31,706 nt of DNA from Lingula anatina (lineage: Eukaryota; Brachiopoda; Lingulata; Lingulida; Lingulidae). The stretch is taken from positions 25,165 to 56,870 of the forward strand of contig NW_019775744.1 of assembly GCF_001039355.2 (NCBI RefSeq), written 5' to 3'. Of this stretch, positions 12,101 through 21,800 are shown one piece after another (position 1 is the first letter of the stretch; every line of letters begins with the position of its first letter). The notes beneath the pieces are model-generated. The model was not told the DNA's origin and searched no databases. It worked only from the letters and a program-made list of their open reading frames with translations. The translations under genes and the position numbers were made by a program.

Positions 12101-13142
12101 CATCGACATAGCACGTGACATGGATCGCGTGATAAAACTAGCCGATGAGCTGAAAGGCTTTCCCGAGGCAGACGACAAGACAGAGGAGCAGTTTCTGAGT
12201 GTGGGATTTGGCAGAGATGTCCTGTTAGACAACGCAGACAAGGTAGGGCTGTTAGGGGAGGGAGAGCGTTTATCAGCAAGCTCCCTATTTTTGAAATTGG
12301 TTGTTTATTTTTTAATTTGTTGCGCAAAGGGAATCCTGGTCATTTCCGACAGAACTCTCTATTTTCAAATACTGTTTTGTTCGTTCCCTACTGTTTATTT
12401 TTCAATATTTGGATTGATATATTTGCCAGTTATAATTCTTTAACTCTTTCTAGCTTTATGCAGTTTCAACCGACACTGACCGTCTATTCTATTCTTATAG
12501 GTTATTGAAGCAGTAAAATCGGGCGAATTGAAACGCATCTTCGTGGTTGGTGGTTGTGACGGCGCCGAACACAAGCGGAACTACTTCGCCACCCTGGTGG
12601 ACAGCTTACCCCCAGAGACCGTGGTCCTCACCATGGGATGTGCCAAATTCCGCTTTAACCGCAAGGAGCTGGGGACGCTGGGGACAACAGGTGCTCTTTC
12701 TCTCTCTATCTATCTCTCCCTCTCTCTCCCTCTCTCTGACACACATACACCTGTTCTTAGTGTACAATAAACACCTTTCTCCCCAATAAACTCCAACATG
12801 TTGTGGTCATCACTTCCAGGTCTGCCCCGTCTGCTGGACATGGGTCAGTGTAACGATAGCTACGGAGCCGTGGTGGTCGCAAACGCTCTGGCAGGGGCCT
12901 TCGAGACCGACATCAACTCTCTCCCTCTCTCCATCGCCCTGTCCTGGTTCGAGCAGAAGGCTGTCGCTGTTCTCTTGTCGCTTCTCCATCTTGGCGTGAA
13001 GAATATCCGCCTGGGGCCTGTCCTCCCGGCCTTCATCACACCCACTGTGCTGGATATCTTGGTGGATAAGTACCAGATATCCGCCGTCGACGTGCGACAT
13101 CCCAAGGAAGATTTGAAGCTGATGATGGGGTCTTCACAGTAG
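9113..13142 (+). CDS. hcp: Hybrid-cluster protein (Hcp), mitochondrial, class I type
   Basis: Exons 9113-9311, 9549-9756, 9998-10197, 10549-10709, 11117-11299, 11593-11727, 11937-12242, 12501-12690 and 12820-13142 join in phase to 634 aa. Hcp is a redox enzyme with one cubane and one hybrid Fe-S-O cluster; it reduces nitric oxide and, in vitro, hydroxylamine. Residues 1-66 form an Arg/Ser-rich leader with no acidic residue until about position 62, typical of mitochondrial import. Cys70, 73, 82 and 88 give C-x2-C-x8-C-x5-C, the class I spacing for the first cluster. Hybrid-cluster ligands known from Desulfovibrio (His244, Glu268, Cys312, Cys406, Cys434, Cys459, Glu494, plus Lys496) align with His324 (SGHD), Glu348 (THGE), Cys392 (TTNC), Cys483 (GGCDG), Cys511 (GCAKF), Cys538 (GQCND), Glu572 and Lys574 (FEQKA). 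Nothing catalytic is missing. The start is the first Met after the leader acceptor. It is unrelated in function to its neighbours. Eight canonical introns rule out bacterial contamination. Confidence 0.96.
12695..12738. repeat. (TC)n tract in Hcp intron 8
   Basis: Imperfect CT/CTAT/CCCT pyrimidine repeat directly after the exon 8 donor (GT at 12691). It might influence splicing of the short 129-base intron; that is speculation. Confidence 0.85.
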
Positions 13143-13925
13143 AAATCCACGGCTTACCACAGTTTGGATGATCACCATGGTGACCTGAGCCTCGAAAAGG
13201 ACCGGGGTGTCAAGGCCATGAATCCCATTGAAAATGATAAATTTATCTGTAATTTGAGCCACACGAACCGCCGATAGATGATTAAACATTAACAAATATT
13301 CATTAATTTGATTTAGCATTATGTCTGATTCATTAACAAGAAGTGACATTAGTAGGATGGATGATGGACGCTTTGAATTAGAGGTTAAAGAGATTCAGTT
13401 AGAGGTTTTTAGCTTCTAGTTCAGACGAACCATTCGTGGAACAGTCCGTATGCAGCAAAGATTTTTTCTCTGGAAAAGTGGACTTTTTTTACTGTCATTA
13501 TTGACCCAATTACTTAGAAATGGCATAGAACCTTGATTACATTTTGATTCATAGTGACCTTTTTTTTGGGTCCAATGGGTGGTTCTTCAGGCCTACCCAA
13601 CTACCAGACACGGCCTGTTTTTTTCCTACCCCACATCACTACCCGCGGTCTTAAGTTACTGGCGTTAGGATCAAGGTCAAGACTTACCGGTGCTTTATAA
13701 TTATTGTCGAACAAAATGTAAATTCAGTATTTCTCGAATACCCGCCCAGGGTGCGTGGTGTTGAGTGCTTGTAACTGTCTAATCGCGAAAGCTTAGTTTT
13801 ATAGTAAATAAATACCGACATCAGGGTAAACAATTTTGCACAAAATTTTAATAAACCATTGTAGCAAAAAAGTATTTTTTCATGCATTTTGTCTCAAGTG
13901 GGTCAAATTTATTATGAGTCCTACT

Positions 13926-14090
13926 GCTGTGACAGGAATGGAAGTCCTAGAAATAGAAGTCCGGGGACCATTATAATTAGTGGTAAGGGTCAGACGGAGT
14001 ATGGTGGTTAGAATATGGGACAAATGTCACCTGTACAAAGTAATGGGGAACGGACTACGGTTCTTAGCAGACTACCATTCCTATCACAGC
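13926..14090. repeat. Short imperfect inverted repeat
   Basis: The 16-mer gctgtgacaggaatgg at 13926-13941 pairs with 14075-14090 with a single mismatch. The 133-base interior is not palindromic. It may be the ends of a small decayed foldback element or chance. Confidence 0.35.
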
Positions 14091-14729
14091 GGAGCAATAA
14101 GATGGTGACAGTTCGTTGTGCGGCGACGTCGAGGTGTCGAAGACATAAACACAAGCATAAAGTACATGTATTTATTTCTTCTAACATCTTAGTTTTAACA
14201 GATGGACATTACAACCCTGAACGAGACTTAACGAGAATGCGTCTTTAATTGAAATGGAATTCTACCTAATTTATATAACAGCAAGAATCTTGATAACAGT
14301 TAAACCATGCTCTTTACCATATGCAAACCATTCAACTTTTTAATTGCAAATTTCAAAGTACCAGGTTATAAGCTACAACTGTTGACAAAACAAACGCAAT
14401 AATGACCAAGATACTTATGTGCCATACGCGATATCCAGCAAAATACTTAAGTAGAATATATCACGGACGTAACTTTGAGACAGTAAAAATACCCAGTTGC
14501 TCAAACACTCTGATAACTAAATGACCAAAAGTTAGAAAACGGTAAAAAGAGATGTATTACATACACGTAAAACGAGAGATCTTACGAAAACAATGTAGTA
14601 AGAATAGCTCAACTTTCTATTGAAAAATGCACCCTCTACTGTAACCCGTTTTTTTATGAAATCTACTAACTGAACACTGTTTAGTGATGCGCTTTTTGTG
14701 TGCATGGTACAAAAGGAGGGGTCCATTCT

Positions 14730-15073
14730 ATTTAAAGGGATAACAACTCTTCGTATGAGATCTATATTTCACAATAAATACGTTGTAAACAGCTCACAGA
14801 AATATAATATATTCCATTTTCCAAAAAAACGACAGTAATAGCAGTAAATCTGAAATATGTGCTTGTCATCTGACCACGTGACCTCCATATATGGCTATAC
14901 TATGTAATAATCTCTTAAGAGTTTATTATAAAAAAACTTTTTAGAAAAAAACAGGGACTAACTTTGAATGCAGAAATGGATTCATTAACCATTGGAAAGT
15001 ATGGAAAAATTGCTCTTTACCCCAGGATAATTCATTTTTTTGGCCAAAATGAACAGTTGTTATCCCTTTAAAT
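14730..15073. mobile_element. MITE-like element with 19-bp perfect terminal inverted repeats
   Basis: The terminal sequence atttaaagggataacaact at 14730-14748 recurs as its exact reverse complement at 15055-15073. The total length is 344 bp, the interior is AT-rich and there is no transposase ORF. A target-site duplication is not clear because the flanks are AT-rich. Length, perfect ends and lack of coding capacity fit a non-autonomous DNA transposon; the family is not identified. Confidence 0.7.
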
Positions 15074-16189
15074 TAAATCTGAGTTTTACGTCGACTGAAA
15101 ATTGATAGCAAATTACCAATTGTTTTCGCTCATTTCGGTGCATATCCTTTTTTTTTTCGTAATCCAAGCAAGCAACACCACAAACTTCGAGGTAGCCTTA
15201 ACAAAGTAAATACAAAAACACCTTACAATAACCAATCAATAATCAGTCTCAGCTAGTAAATTCTTCGTCGTTTTTTTAACGTCTTCAAACACGTGACATG
15301 TGCTATACGCAATAATTAATGACGTAGACCACTTGTTATAGGAGCATACTGACTACTTAATACAGCAGGATTGTGGATTTCAAGCTTTTTTCAAAAGGGG
15401 ATTAATTTTCTGAAAAAGTCCCTCCCCCCCCCCCCCAGTTGACCCAATTTGAAAAATATCATAGAAACCAGATCAATTTTTTATTCCGAGTGGACTTTTT
15501 CCGACTATAAGGCCTGTACAGTTTGACAGCATACATGTCCGCTAAAATTCAAATGTTTTACAAACATAATTGCTGAAGACAGATTTTTCGTAGAGTCATA
15601 ATAGTGATTAGTAAAAATTTGTGAACAAACATATTTGTTTTTGAAAATGACGGCCCGGGCCACGTTTACTTGCCATTGTGTCAACCGCTCATTGCCGTTC
15701 AAACACTCAATCCTACAAGAATTGGTCAAGACGAAGAATAATAAAGTAAACAATTAAATACATGGAAAAATGAATTATATAATAATAAAACAAGCCTCAC
15801 GAGAATTTGTCCAAAAAATGCACTGCATCTCTAATCTGTGAAACTTCTTGGAAGTTCACGATGGAATAAAACCAAAGTTTTCCTAGTAACACTATCCCTT
15901 ATTACTTTTCTATACAAGTCGAAGATGTCACATAAACCGAAAAAACAAACGTAGTCTATTTCATAAAGGAGCCATTTCACAATATTTACCCCTACGCACA
16001 CCCTACACCGAGCCAAACTAGTTGACACTTACATCCATAACAATTAAAGAGAAGAGATGTAACATGGGGTTAAAATGTTTCTTTTCCCTTAATTTTATAA
16101 GATACTCCAAAATTAAATATTTCATGAAAAAAATGTAGCGGAGGAGCAAATATTGTGGAATATATAAGTTACAAAGCAACTACAAGTAA

Positions 16190-17335
16190 TCATACAACGC
16201 TTATTTCCTCCTCTTCTACCTCTAAGTTTTCAGATATTTCAACTTTGATGGGTTTTACTGGATTCCGACAGCCGCGACATCGACACTCTGTGCACGCGAC
16301 ACGCTGCACGTAGCACGGGCACCGCTGACCGTAACACGTCAGCTTGCCCGGTGTAGGAGTGGCGTTACCGCACCGGCAGCCCTTCTTCTTCGCGTCGGCG
16401 TTCTGGTTTTTTGACGAGGTCTTTTTATTACCTGAAGTAATCGCGCTGTCTGGTTTGTATTTTTTAATCATACTGGAGTGATCGTCTGTGGGATATTTAC
16501 GTTTAAGTTTTAGTCTGGGGGTGTCATGGTTGGTTAGAGTTACGCTGTAGTGGTGGTTCGACGTTGCGGCTTGCCCTTCAGCCGGACCCGCTGAGGTTAC
16601 TGTAGCCAGGGCATCTTGTTGTAAAGGACTACCTGATAAAACCACCCCCTCACACAGAGTACTGCTAGATGTGACAGTTTGCTCGGCAGTGTTAACAGAG
16701 TTCGTGTCGTTTGTTGGAGCGACAATCGTGCTGTCCGCCGTTGGAGAAGAGAGCGACGGTGACGGAGGCTGCGCTGATTGCGACTGTTGAGACGACGGCT
16801 TTCGTCCCCGTTGCGTTAGGTGAGATTTACTGGGTTTGTTATTGTTTATCTTGGTTAGCTTCGGTGGTCCATTTTCTTTCAATTTCTTCTGAGATTCGCC
16901 ATTGCTATACAAATCGTCCCGAAAATCCACCGCCTCTTGCATGATTTGTAATAAAGAATTACTCTCTCCATTCACGCTCCCTGCGGCTATCTTCTCCGCT
17001 AGCGGTGTGCTCAAAATGTATTCGCATAATTTTTTGAAAAGCTGTACTACGATCCTTAGCTGTGGTTTTTCTATGAACGCTTTATGGTCTTTACACCAAC
17101 TACATTGTGGCTTAAGCCTCATTTTCCCACCGACGCAGTCATTACACACATTATGCTGACAGACTTTCTCCACAGGACCCATAGGACGCTGCAATATCCC
17201 TCCACACACGTAGCACAGTAACGCTTGGCGAAGGAAAGGGACGTAGCGGTACAATTCACTGTAGGTGCTCGGATCGTTGGGATCCGATCGCATAACATAC
17301 CTGCACGTGGTGACATAAAGAGATACCGTGTCCAT
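16190..17335 (-). CDS. MSL2: MSL2, RING-CXC E3 ubiquitin ligase of the MSL complex
   Basis: One uninterrupted exon of 381 codons. MSL2 is the E3 ligase subunit of the MOF-containing MSL complex, which acetylates H4K16 in chromatin; its CXC domain binds DNA. Seen: an N-terminal helix region (YSELYRYVPFLRQALL) like that used to bind MSL1; a RING finger with Cys41, Cys44, Cys59, His61, Cys64, Cys67, Cys78 and Cys81; the conserved KLCEYI just after it; a Ser/Pro/Lys-rich linker; and a CXC domain (about residues 316-359) with nine Cys beginning GCRCGNATP. The tail is short and acidic (EVEEEEISVV). The protein is much shorter than human MSL2 (about 577 aa), mostly through the linker and the C-terminal tail. 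The frame stays open 43 codons upstream to a Met at 17464, but family similarity begins at MDTVSLY, so 17335 is preferred. The human gene has an intron in the N-terminal region that is absent here. Confidence 0.93.
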   Translation of the reverse strand: MDTVSLYVTTCRYVMRSDPNDPSTYSELYRYVPFLRQALLCYVCGGILQRPMGPVEKVCQHNVCNDCVGGKMRLKPQCSWCKDHKAFIEKPQLRIVVQLFKKLCEYILSTPLAEKIAAGSVNGESNSLLQIMQEAVDFRDDLYSNGESQKKLKENGPPKLTKINNNKPSKSHLTQRGRKPSSQQSQSAQPPSPSLSSPTADSTIVAPTNDTNSVNTAEQTVTSSSTLCEGVVLSGSPLQQDALATVTSAGPAEGQAATSNHHYSVTLTNHDTPRLKLKRKYPTDDHSSMIKKYKPDSAITSGNKKTSSKNQNADAKKKGCRCGNATPTPGKLTCYGQRCPCYVQRVACTECRCRGCRNPVKPIKVEISENLEVEEEEISVV

Positions 17336-17451
17336 CCTGCCCCTGTCTAGAAGGGATGGAAGTCGCAGCGAGGAACCGTTGGTGTGTATTTTTACCACAT
17401 TGTATCTCCGCCTACGACGGGCTTTGTGTAATGGCGGTGCACAGAAAGTGA

Positions 17452-17459
17452 TGACGTCA
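17452..17459. promoter_or_regulatory. Full palindromic CRE upstream of MSL2
   Basis: TGACGTCA lies 117 bases upstream of the preferred MSL2 start codon, next to a YY1-like CCGCCATT (on the minus strand near 17430). This places the MSL2 core promoter at about 17400-17480 and argues against translation from the Met at 17464. Confidence 0.5.
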
Positions 17460-17464
17460 CGCAC

Positions 17465-18589
17465 CCCTGGATGCTTCAGGTGTTCTTACTGCTGGGTGTA
17501 ATTTACTTTTTAGTGCTGGTTAAATAATACCAGATAAATTCAATTGAAAATAAAATTAATATAAATTTATTCAATAAATAAGCAACTTAGTATTCTTTAT
17601 GAGGGGAAATAATTTTACTTACAACATTCTTCAAATGAAAGCGTGCCAAAAAAATTAATGATTTTATAATCATAGAACAGGTTGTTCATCTTTTTGGCAA
17701 ACCTTATTTTCTTTTACAGATTGGTGGTGATAATCATTACTGATGTAAGGAAAATATACACCTTTAATGCTGAGATAAATGAGCAAAAAGAATTAAGAAA
17801 ACAAAAATTATCACAAAAAGACAAATAAAAACAATGTCAACTTTAAATATATTCCAGAGTTTATTTCTCATATGAATTTGCACTTTTTTCTTTCTCTTTT
17901 TTTATAGTTTTCTTTTAAGGTTTGTTTATTTATGAATTTTTCTATTGAGAAAATTATGATTTTGCCATTGATTCGTACTGAAAAAATTATCAAAATTAGA
18001 TGATCTGAGCATGTGTTTATATATGTTCTTTTTGCATTTGTTAAAAAAATAAATAACCACAAAACTGTCCTTAATTTTATTTTTCTTTGAACATCTACAA
18101 AAATCTACCTCATATAAAGATTTTATATTTTTCTTGTGTGTCAGATGACAAATACAACCATTTATCAGATATCAAATGTTAGTCATTAAGTATCTCAATT
18201 TAAAAAACTGCATAATCATTGTTTTTGCCATATTGATACATGTGGTGCAGCCTGCTGCAACAGACATGTTTCTACTCTTTTGGAATCTGTCTTGAGATAA
18301 ACTGATGAAGTGTTCTATCATCTCCAATTAATCCCTGAATCAACGAAGACCTGATTTTATCAACAATTTTTCTAAATCTTTTTTCTGTGGATATTATTAT
18401 CATTATTTTTCCAAAGCCTACCCTCCCAACCAATACACCAACCAGAGGTCATCTATCACAGCTGGACATTTCTTATCATTTCAAGAAAGATTTTCATTTT
18501 TCTTTTGTTCTTCATTATTATTTGAGCGACTTCTTCACTGCAGCTGCTATCAGTGGAAAACAGGCCATACAAATGGATTAGGCTTTTTC
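17465..18589. other. AT-rich spacer between MSL2 and the S28 peptidase gene
   Basis: No coding sequence is recognised. It probably holds the upstream region of MSL2 and the distal 3' UTR of the S28 peptidase, both minus strand. An AATAAA on the minus strand lies near 17563-17568. Base composition is strongly A/T with short poly-A and poly-T runs. Confidence 0.5.
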
Positions 18590-18788
18590 TAACACTACTG
18601 CAGACCTTTTAGCACTTACACCCATTTTAACCACCAAACCCACAAATTAACCAACACACCATACAATTATTTAGCACCAACAAAGCGATACCTAGCACTA
18701 ACATTCATCCACTCTGGTAGTGCTGGTTAATTTGTGGATTTGGTGGTTAATATGGGTGTTGGTGCTACAAGATCTGCGGGTAGTGTTA
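18590..18788. mobile_element. Roughly 200-bp foldback element with CACTA-like ends
   Basis: Left arm 18590-18658 and right arm 18718-18788 are inverted copies with a few mismatches. They share TAACACTAC at the ends, then cacccat, ttaaccaccaaa, and ccacaaattaacca. The loop is about 60 bases. The ends read CACTAC ... GTAGTG, as in CACTA-type DNA transposons, but no 3-bp target duplication is visible. It starts 51 bases past the S28 stop codon, so the mature mRNA of that gene may carry a hairpin with arms of about 65-70 bases in its 3' UTR. Confidence 0.75.
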
Positions 18789-18838
18789 ATACACAGCTAA
18801 TCTGTTTATAAGGCCTGGAAAGGGCAGGTGTCTGTTCC

Positions 18839-21800
18839 TCAGCTCTGTAGCCACTGTCCAATCTGTTTCCTAATGGCCATCCTGGCCGCCACCAGCTGGG
18901 GGGAATCAGAGGGAGAGTCAGGATACATGTTGGCACAGTGAGCCGTTCCTGGAATTTTATTTAGATTTGTATACATATTATATATAGATAAGCTGTATAT
19001 CATATTATTTATTATGGGGAGTCAGAGGGTGAGTCAGGGTACATGTTACTGATAATCATTATATATATTTATTGTTTACTTTGTAGAACATAATTATACA
19101 ACAACAATTTTTTGTTTCTCTTTAAACCATGTGAGTTTTACAGCAACAGATTTTATTTATTTATTTTAAACCCTTTATGTTCAGCTGTGTACACAATGTG
19201 ACAATCCTCACCTTTAATAAAAATGGCCCTGGCATCAGGTGTGAGATCCTTGGTGATCCCCAGAGCATGCCAGGGGTCTATAGAACCATTGGGGAAGAGA
19301 ATACGGCTCACTTTGATCCCGTATCCTCCGTAGTTAGTGTTGGTCCTGTTTATACCCTGAACGTTGAGAGCCTGAGTGAATTTGTCACCAAATATATCCT
19401 TGCACTGCTGAACTGAGAAACTGTAAGAGAGAGCATGAAACACCAGTTAGGTTACTTTAAAATGACGCAATGCAATGAATTTTGATGCGTTGTATCTAGG
19501 ACATAAACAGTTCTCCATGTTGAATGTTTCTTTACACAGTTCTGTACGGTATTCATACGTGATCTGCCAATGGAAAGTGCGTCGATCAAAAAAAAATTAT
19601 AATAAATATCAGTATTTTCCACCAGAATCAAAAGAGTTCCCTCCATCAAAGGAAACCCGTATCAATTTCTGACAAATGTCCAATTAAAGAACTTGACCTC
19701 ATCTCCTCACATTCAACCAACCAATATACAACAAAGAGACAAATCAACCTATCATATAAATGACGAGCCATCGATGAGGTTTACCTGACAGGAAACATGT
19801 GACCAAAGGGCTGGTCTGTGAGATCTGACGACTGGTACCAACCAAACTCTGTACAAGTCTGGTACGTCCACTGGCGCCCTGAAAATGATACAAAATAACA
19901 AAAGTAGACACTTTCTGATACATTGTGACAATATCTTTACCTAGTGGCAAAATTATTTCATACCATTTTTCCTTCATTTCTCTTACCCCCCTCAGCAGCA
20001 CTGCTATTCCAGTCAGTCAACTGTAACTCTTTGATCATGTTTTTATATGAGAAGTCGAGGCAGGGTTGTTTATATGTGTCCAGTATGAGAGAGTTCACCA
20101 TTGAGAAGCCAGTCAGAGGGTCAGCGCGCTGGGCGGCCATCAGTCCACACAGGGTGTCTATGGTGATGTTGGTGCCCACAGCTCCCTGGAAATATATGGA
20201 AATACTTAGTGCATGTTACAGTGTCAGACATGAGCCTAAGTTTAAAAAAAACCCTCTGAACATATATCATGTGACCCAACACCTAACCTGCTGAAGAATC
20301 TCAGGAACCATCAGAAATGAATTTAAAAAAATGCGGAATTCCGCTATTCCGGGGAAAAAGCTCATGTCTGAAGTATACCAATACACCTGTGTTGTATGTA
20401 TCGTTATACATGGTGAGCAGATGGTAACCAGTATTCCCACACAGATTTTTGATTTAATTTTTTAAAATGTCTAATATCATAAAAGATAACAATAAGTCGA
20501 ACCTCAAAAGCCCTGTTGTCCTTATTATACTGCACCACCCCCTCAAAGTTTCCTGCCAAAGTGCTGAATAAGTTGGCGATATCATTAGGAGAGGCACCAT
20601 CAAGATTGTCACAAAGTCTGAGGAAGAACAGGAAGAATGTGAGAAATATTTGAAAACTTTGGAGGTAGTACAGCATTCATTTTGGGCCAGTTTATTTGGA
20701 CTGAAAAAGTTTAGTACAAATGCCAGTCCAAACAAAGTAAACTAAATGGGCAAAAAAACACCACAAGATCAAAGAAGATATTTTTTCACAAATTTGTTAA
20801 ACAATGTTAAAACAATTTTTGTTACCTGTAAATATTTCAGTTTAATTTATAACTATCATCAAATGAACCTTCACACGAAGTTTTAAATCAACACTTTTCA
20901 ATAAAATGGAATTAATTCACTATTGTACTTTTACAAACTTCTTGACAGTGTACATCAAGTGGCTTACAATATACCTGAATTTCTCCTTCATCATTTTCTT
21001 TCCTTGGTCTGTCTTGATGGCCTGGGACACAGCATCCACAGCGACACCTATCAGCTTGTTACACATAGTTCCTGTTGCCGTGGTATCCAAGGCATCACGG
21101 ACCACTGACAGATAATCTGGTCATTTACAAAAGAATACGAAATTAAATATTTTCTCTACTTCTATGATATTACGCAGAAGATATAATATTTACGTAATGC
21201 TATGTTGTCTATAGTTTAAAATATCAACAGAAGTTTCTGTAACCTGCAGTACTTGTACGTGTATAACTGATCTACACAGTTTCATTCCAGAAGTGCAATT
21301 TAAAAATTATTAAAAAAAAAAAACCCAGACCGGCAATTTATCAATTTGATTGGTAAAATATACAGCAATATCAACAATTAAATAATTAAAAAGAACTATA
21401 TCATATGATGTTAATTAATATGCTGCAAGGCATTAAAAAATCAAAGCATCATTTTCAATCACATATTCTAATACAAAAAGTTGCATGCATCTTGNTGAGA
21501 CAGGCAATTTATCAATTTGATTGGTAAAATATACAGCAATATCAACAATTAAATAATTTAAAAGAACTATATCAAATGATGTTAATTAATATGCTGCAAG
21601 GCATTAAAAAATCAAAGCATCATTTTCAATCACATATTCTAATACAAAAAGTTGCATGCATCTTGCCACTTTCAACTTATAAGTAAGATATCTATTATTC
21701 TGTGATAAAGGATGTAATATCAGATGTTGCCCTCTATTATAATGTATATTACATATGTGTATATGTTTTACTTTTTTTATATGCATACCAGAATATTAAG

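Larger units (their letters stand above)
13143..16189. other. Convergent spacer: Hcp and MSL2 3' regions
   Basis: No coding exon is recognised. The Hcp 3' UTR probably ends at AATAAA signals at 13807-13812 or 13850-13855. The MSL2 3' UTR (minus strand) enters from the right. Between them are a MITE-like element (14730-15073), a weak inverted repeat (13926-14090) and a C13 run near 15424-15436. Short similar words (ttgacccaatt and catagaa, then gtggactttt) recur near 13470-13560 and 15400-15500, suggesting a decayed dispersed repeat on both sides. Confidence 0.6.

Noticed and set aside
9113-13142. Bacterial contamination as the source of the Hcp gene
   Set aside because: Nine exons with canonical GT-AG introns, consistent phase, a mitochondrial-type leader and animal genes on both sides.
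13684-15753. Several 60-80 codon open frames in the Hcp/MSL2 spacer
   Set aside because: AT-rich composition, no splice context and no recognisable motifs; treated as chance.
17336-17464. 43-codon N-terminal extension of MSL2 starting at 17464
   Set aside because: Family similarity starts at the Met at 17335, and the extension overlaps a CRE and a YY1-like site, so it is more likely promoter and 5' UTR.
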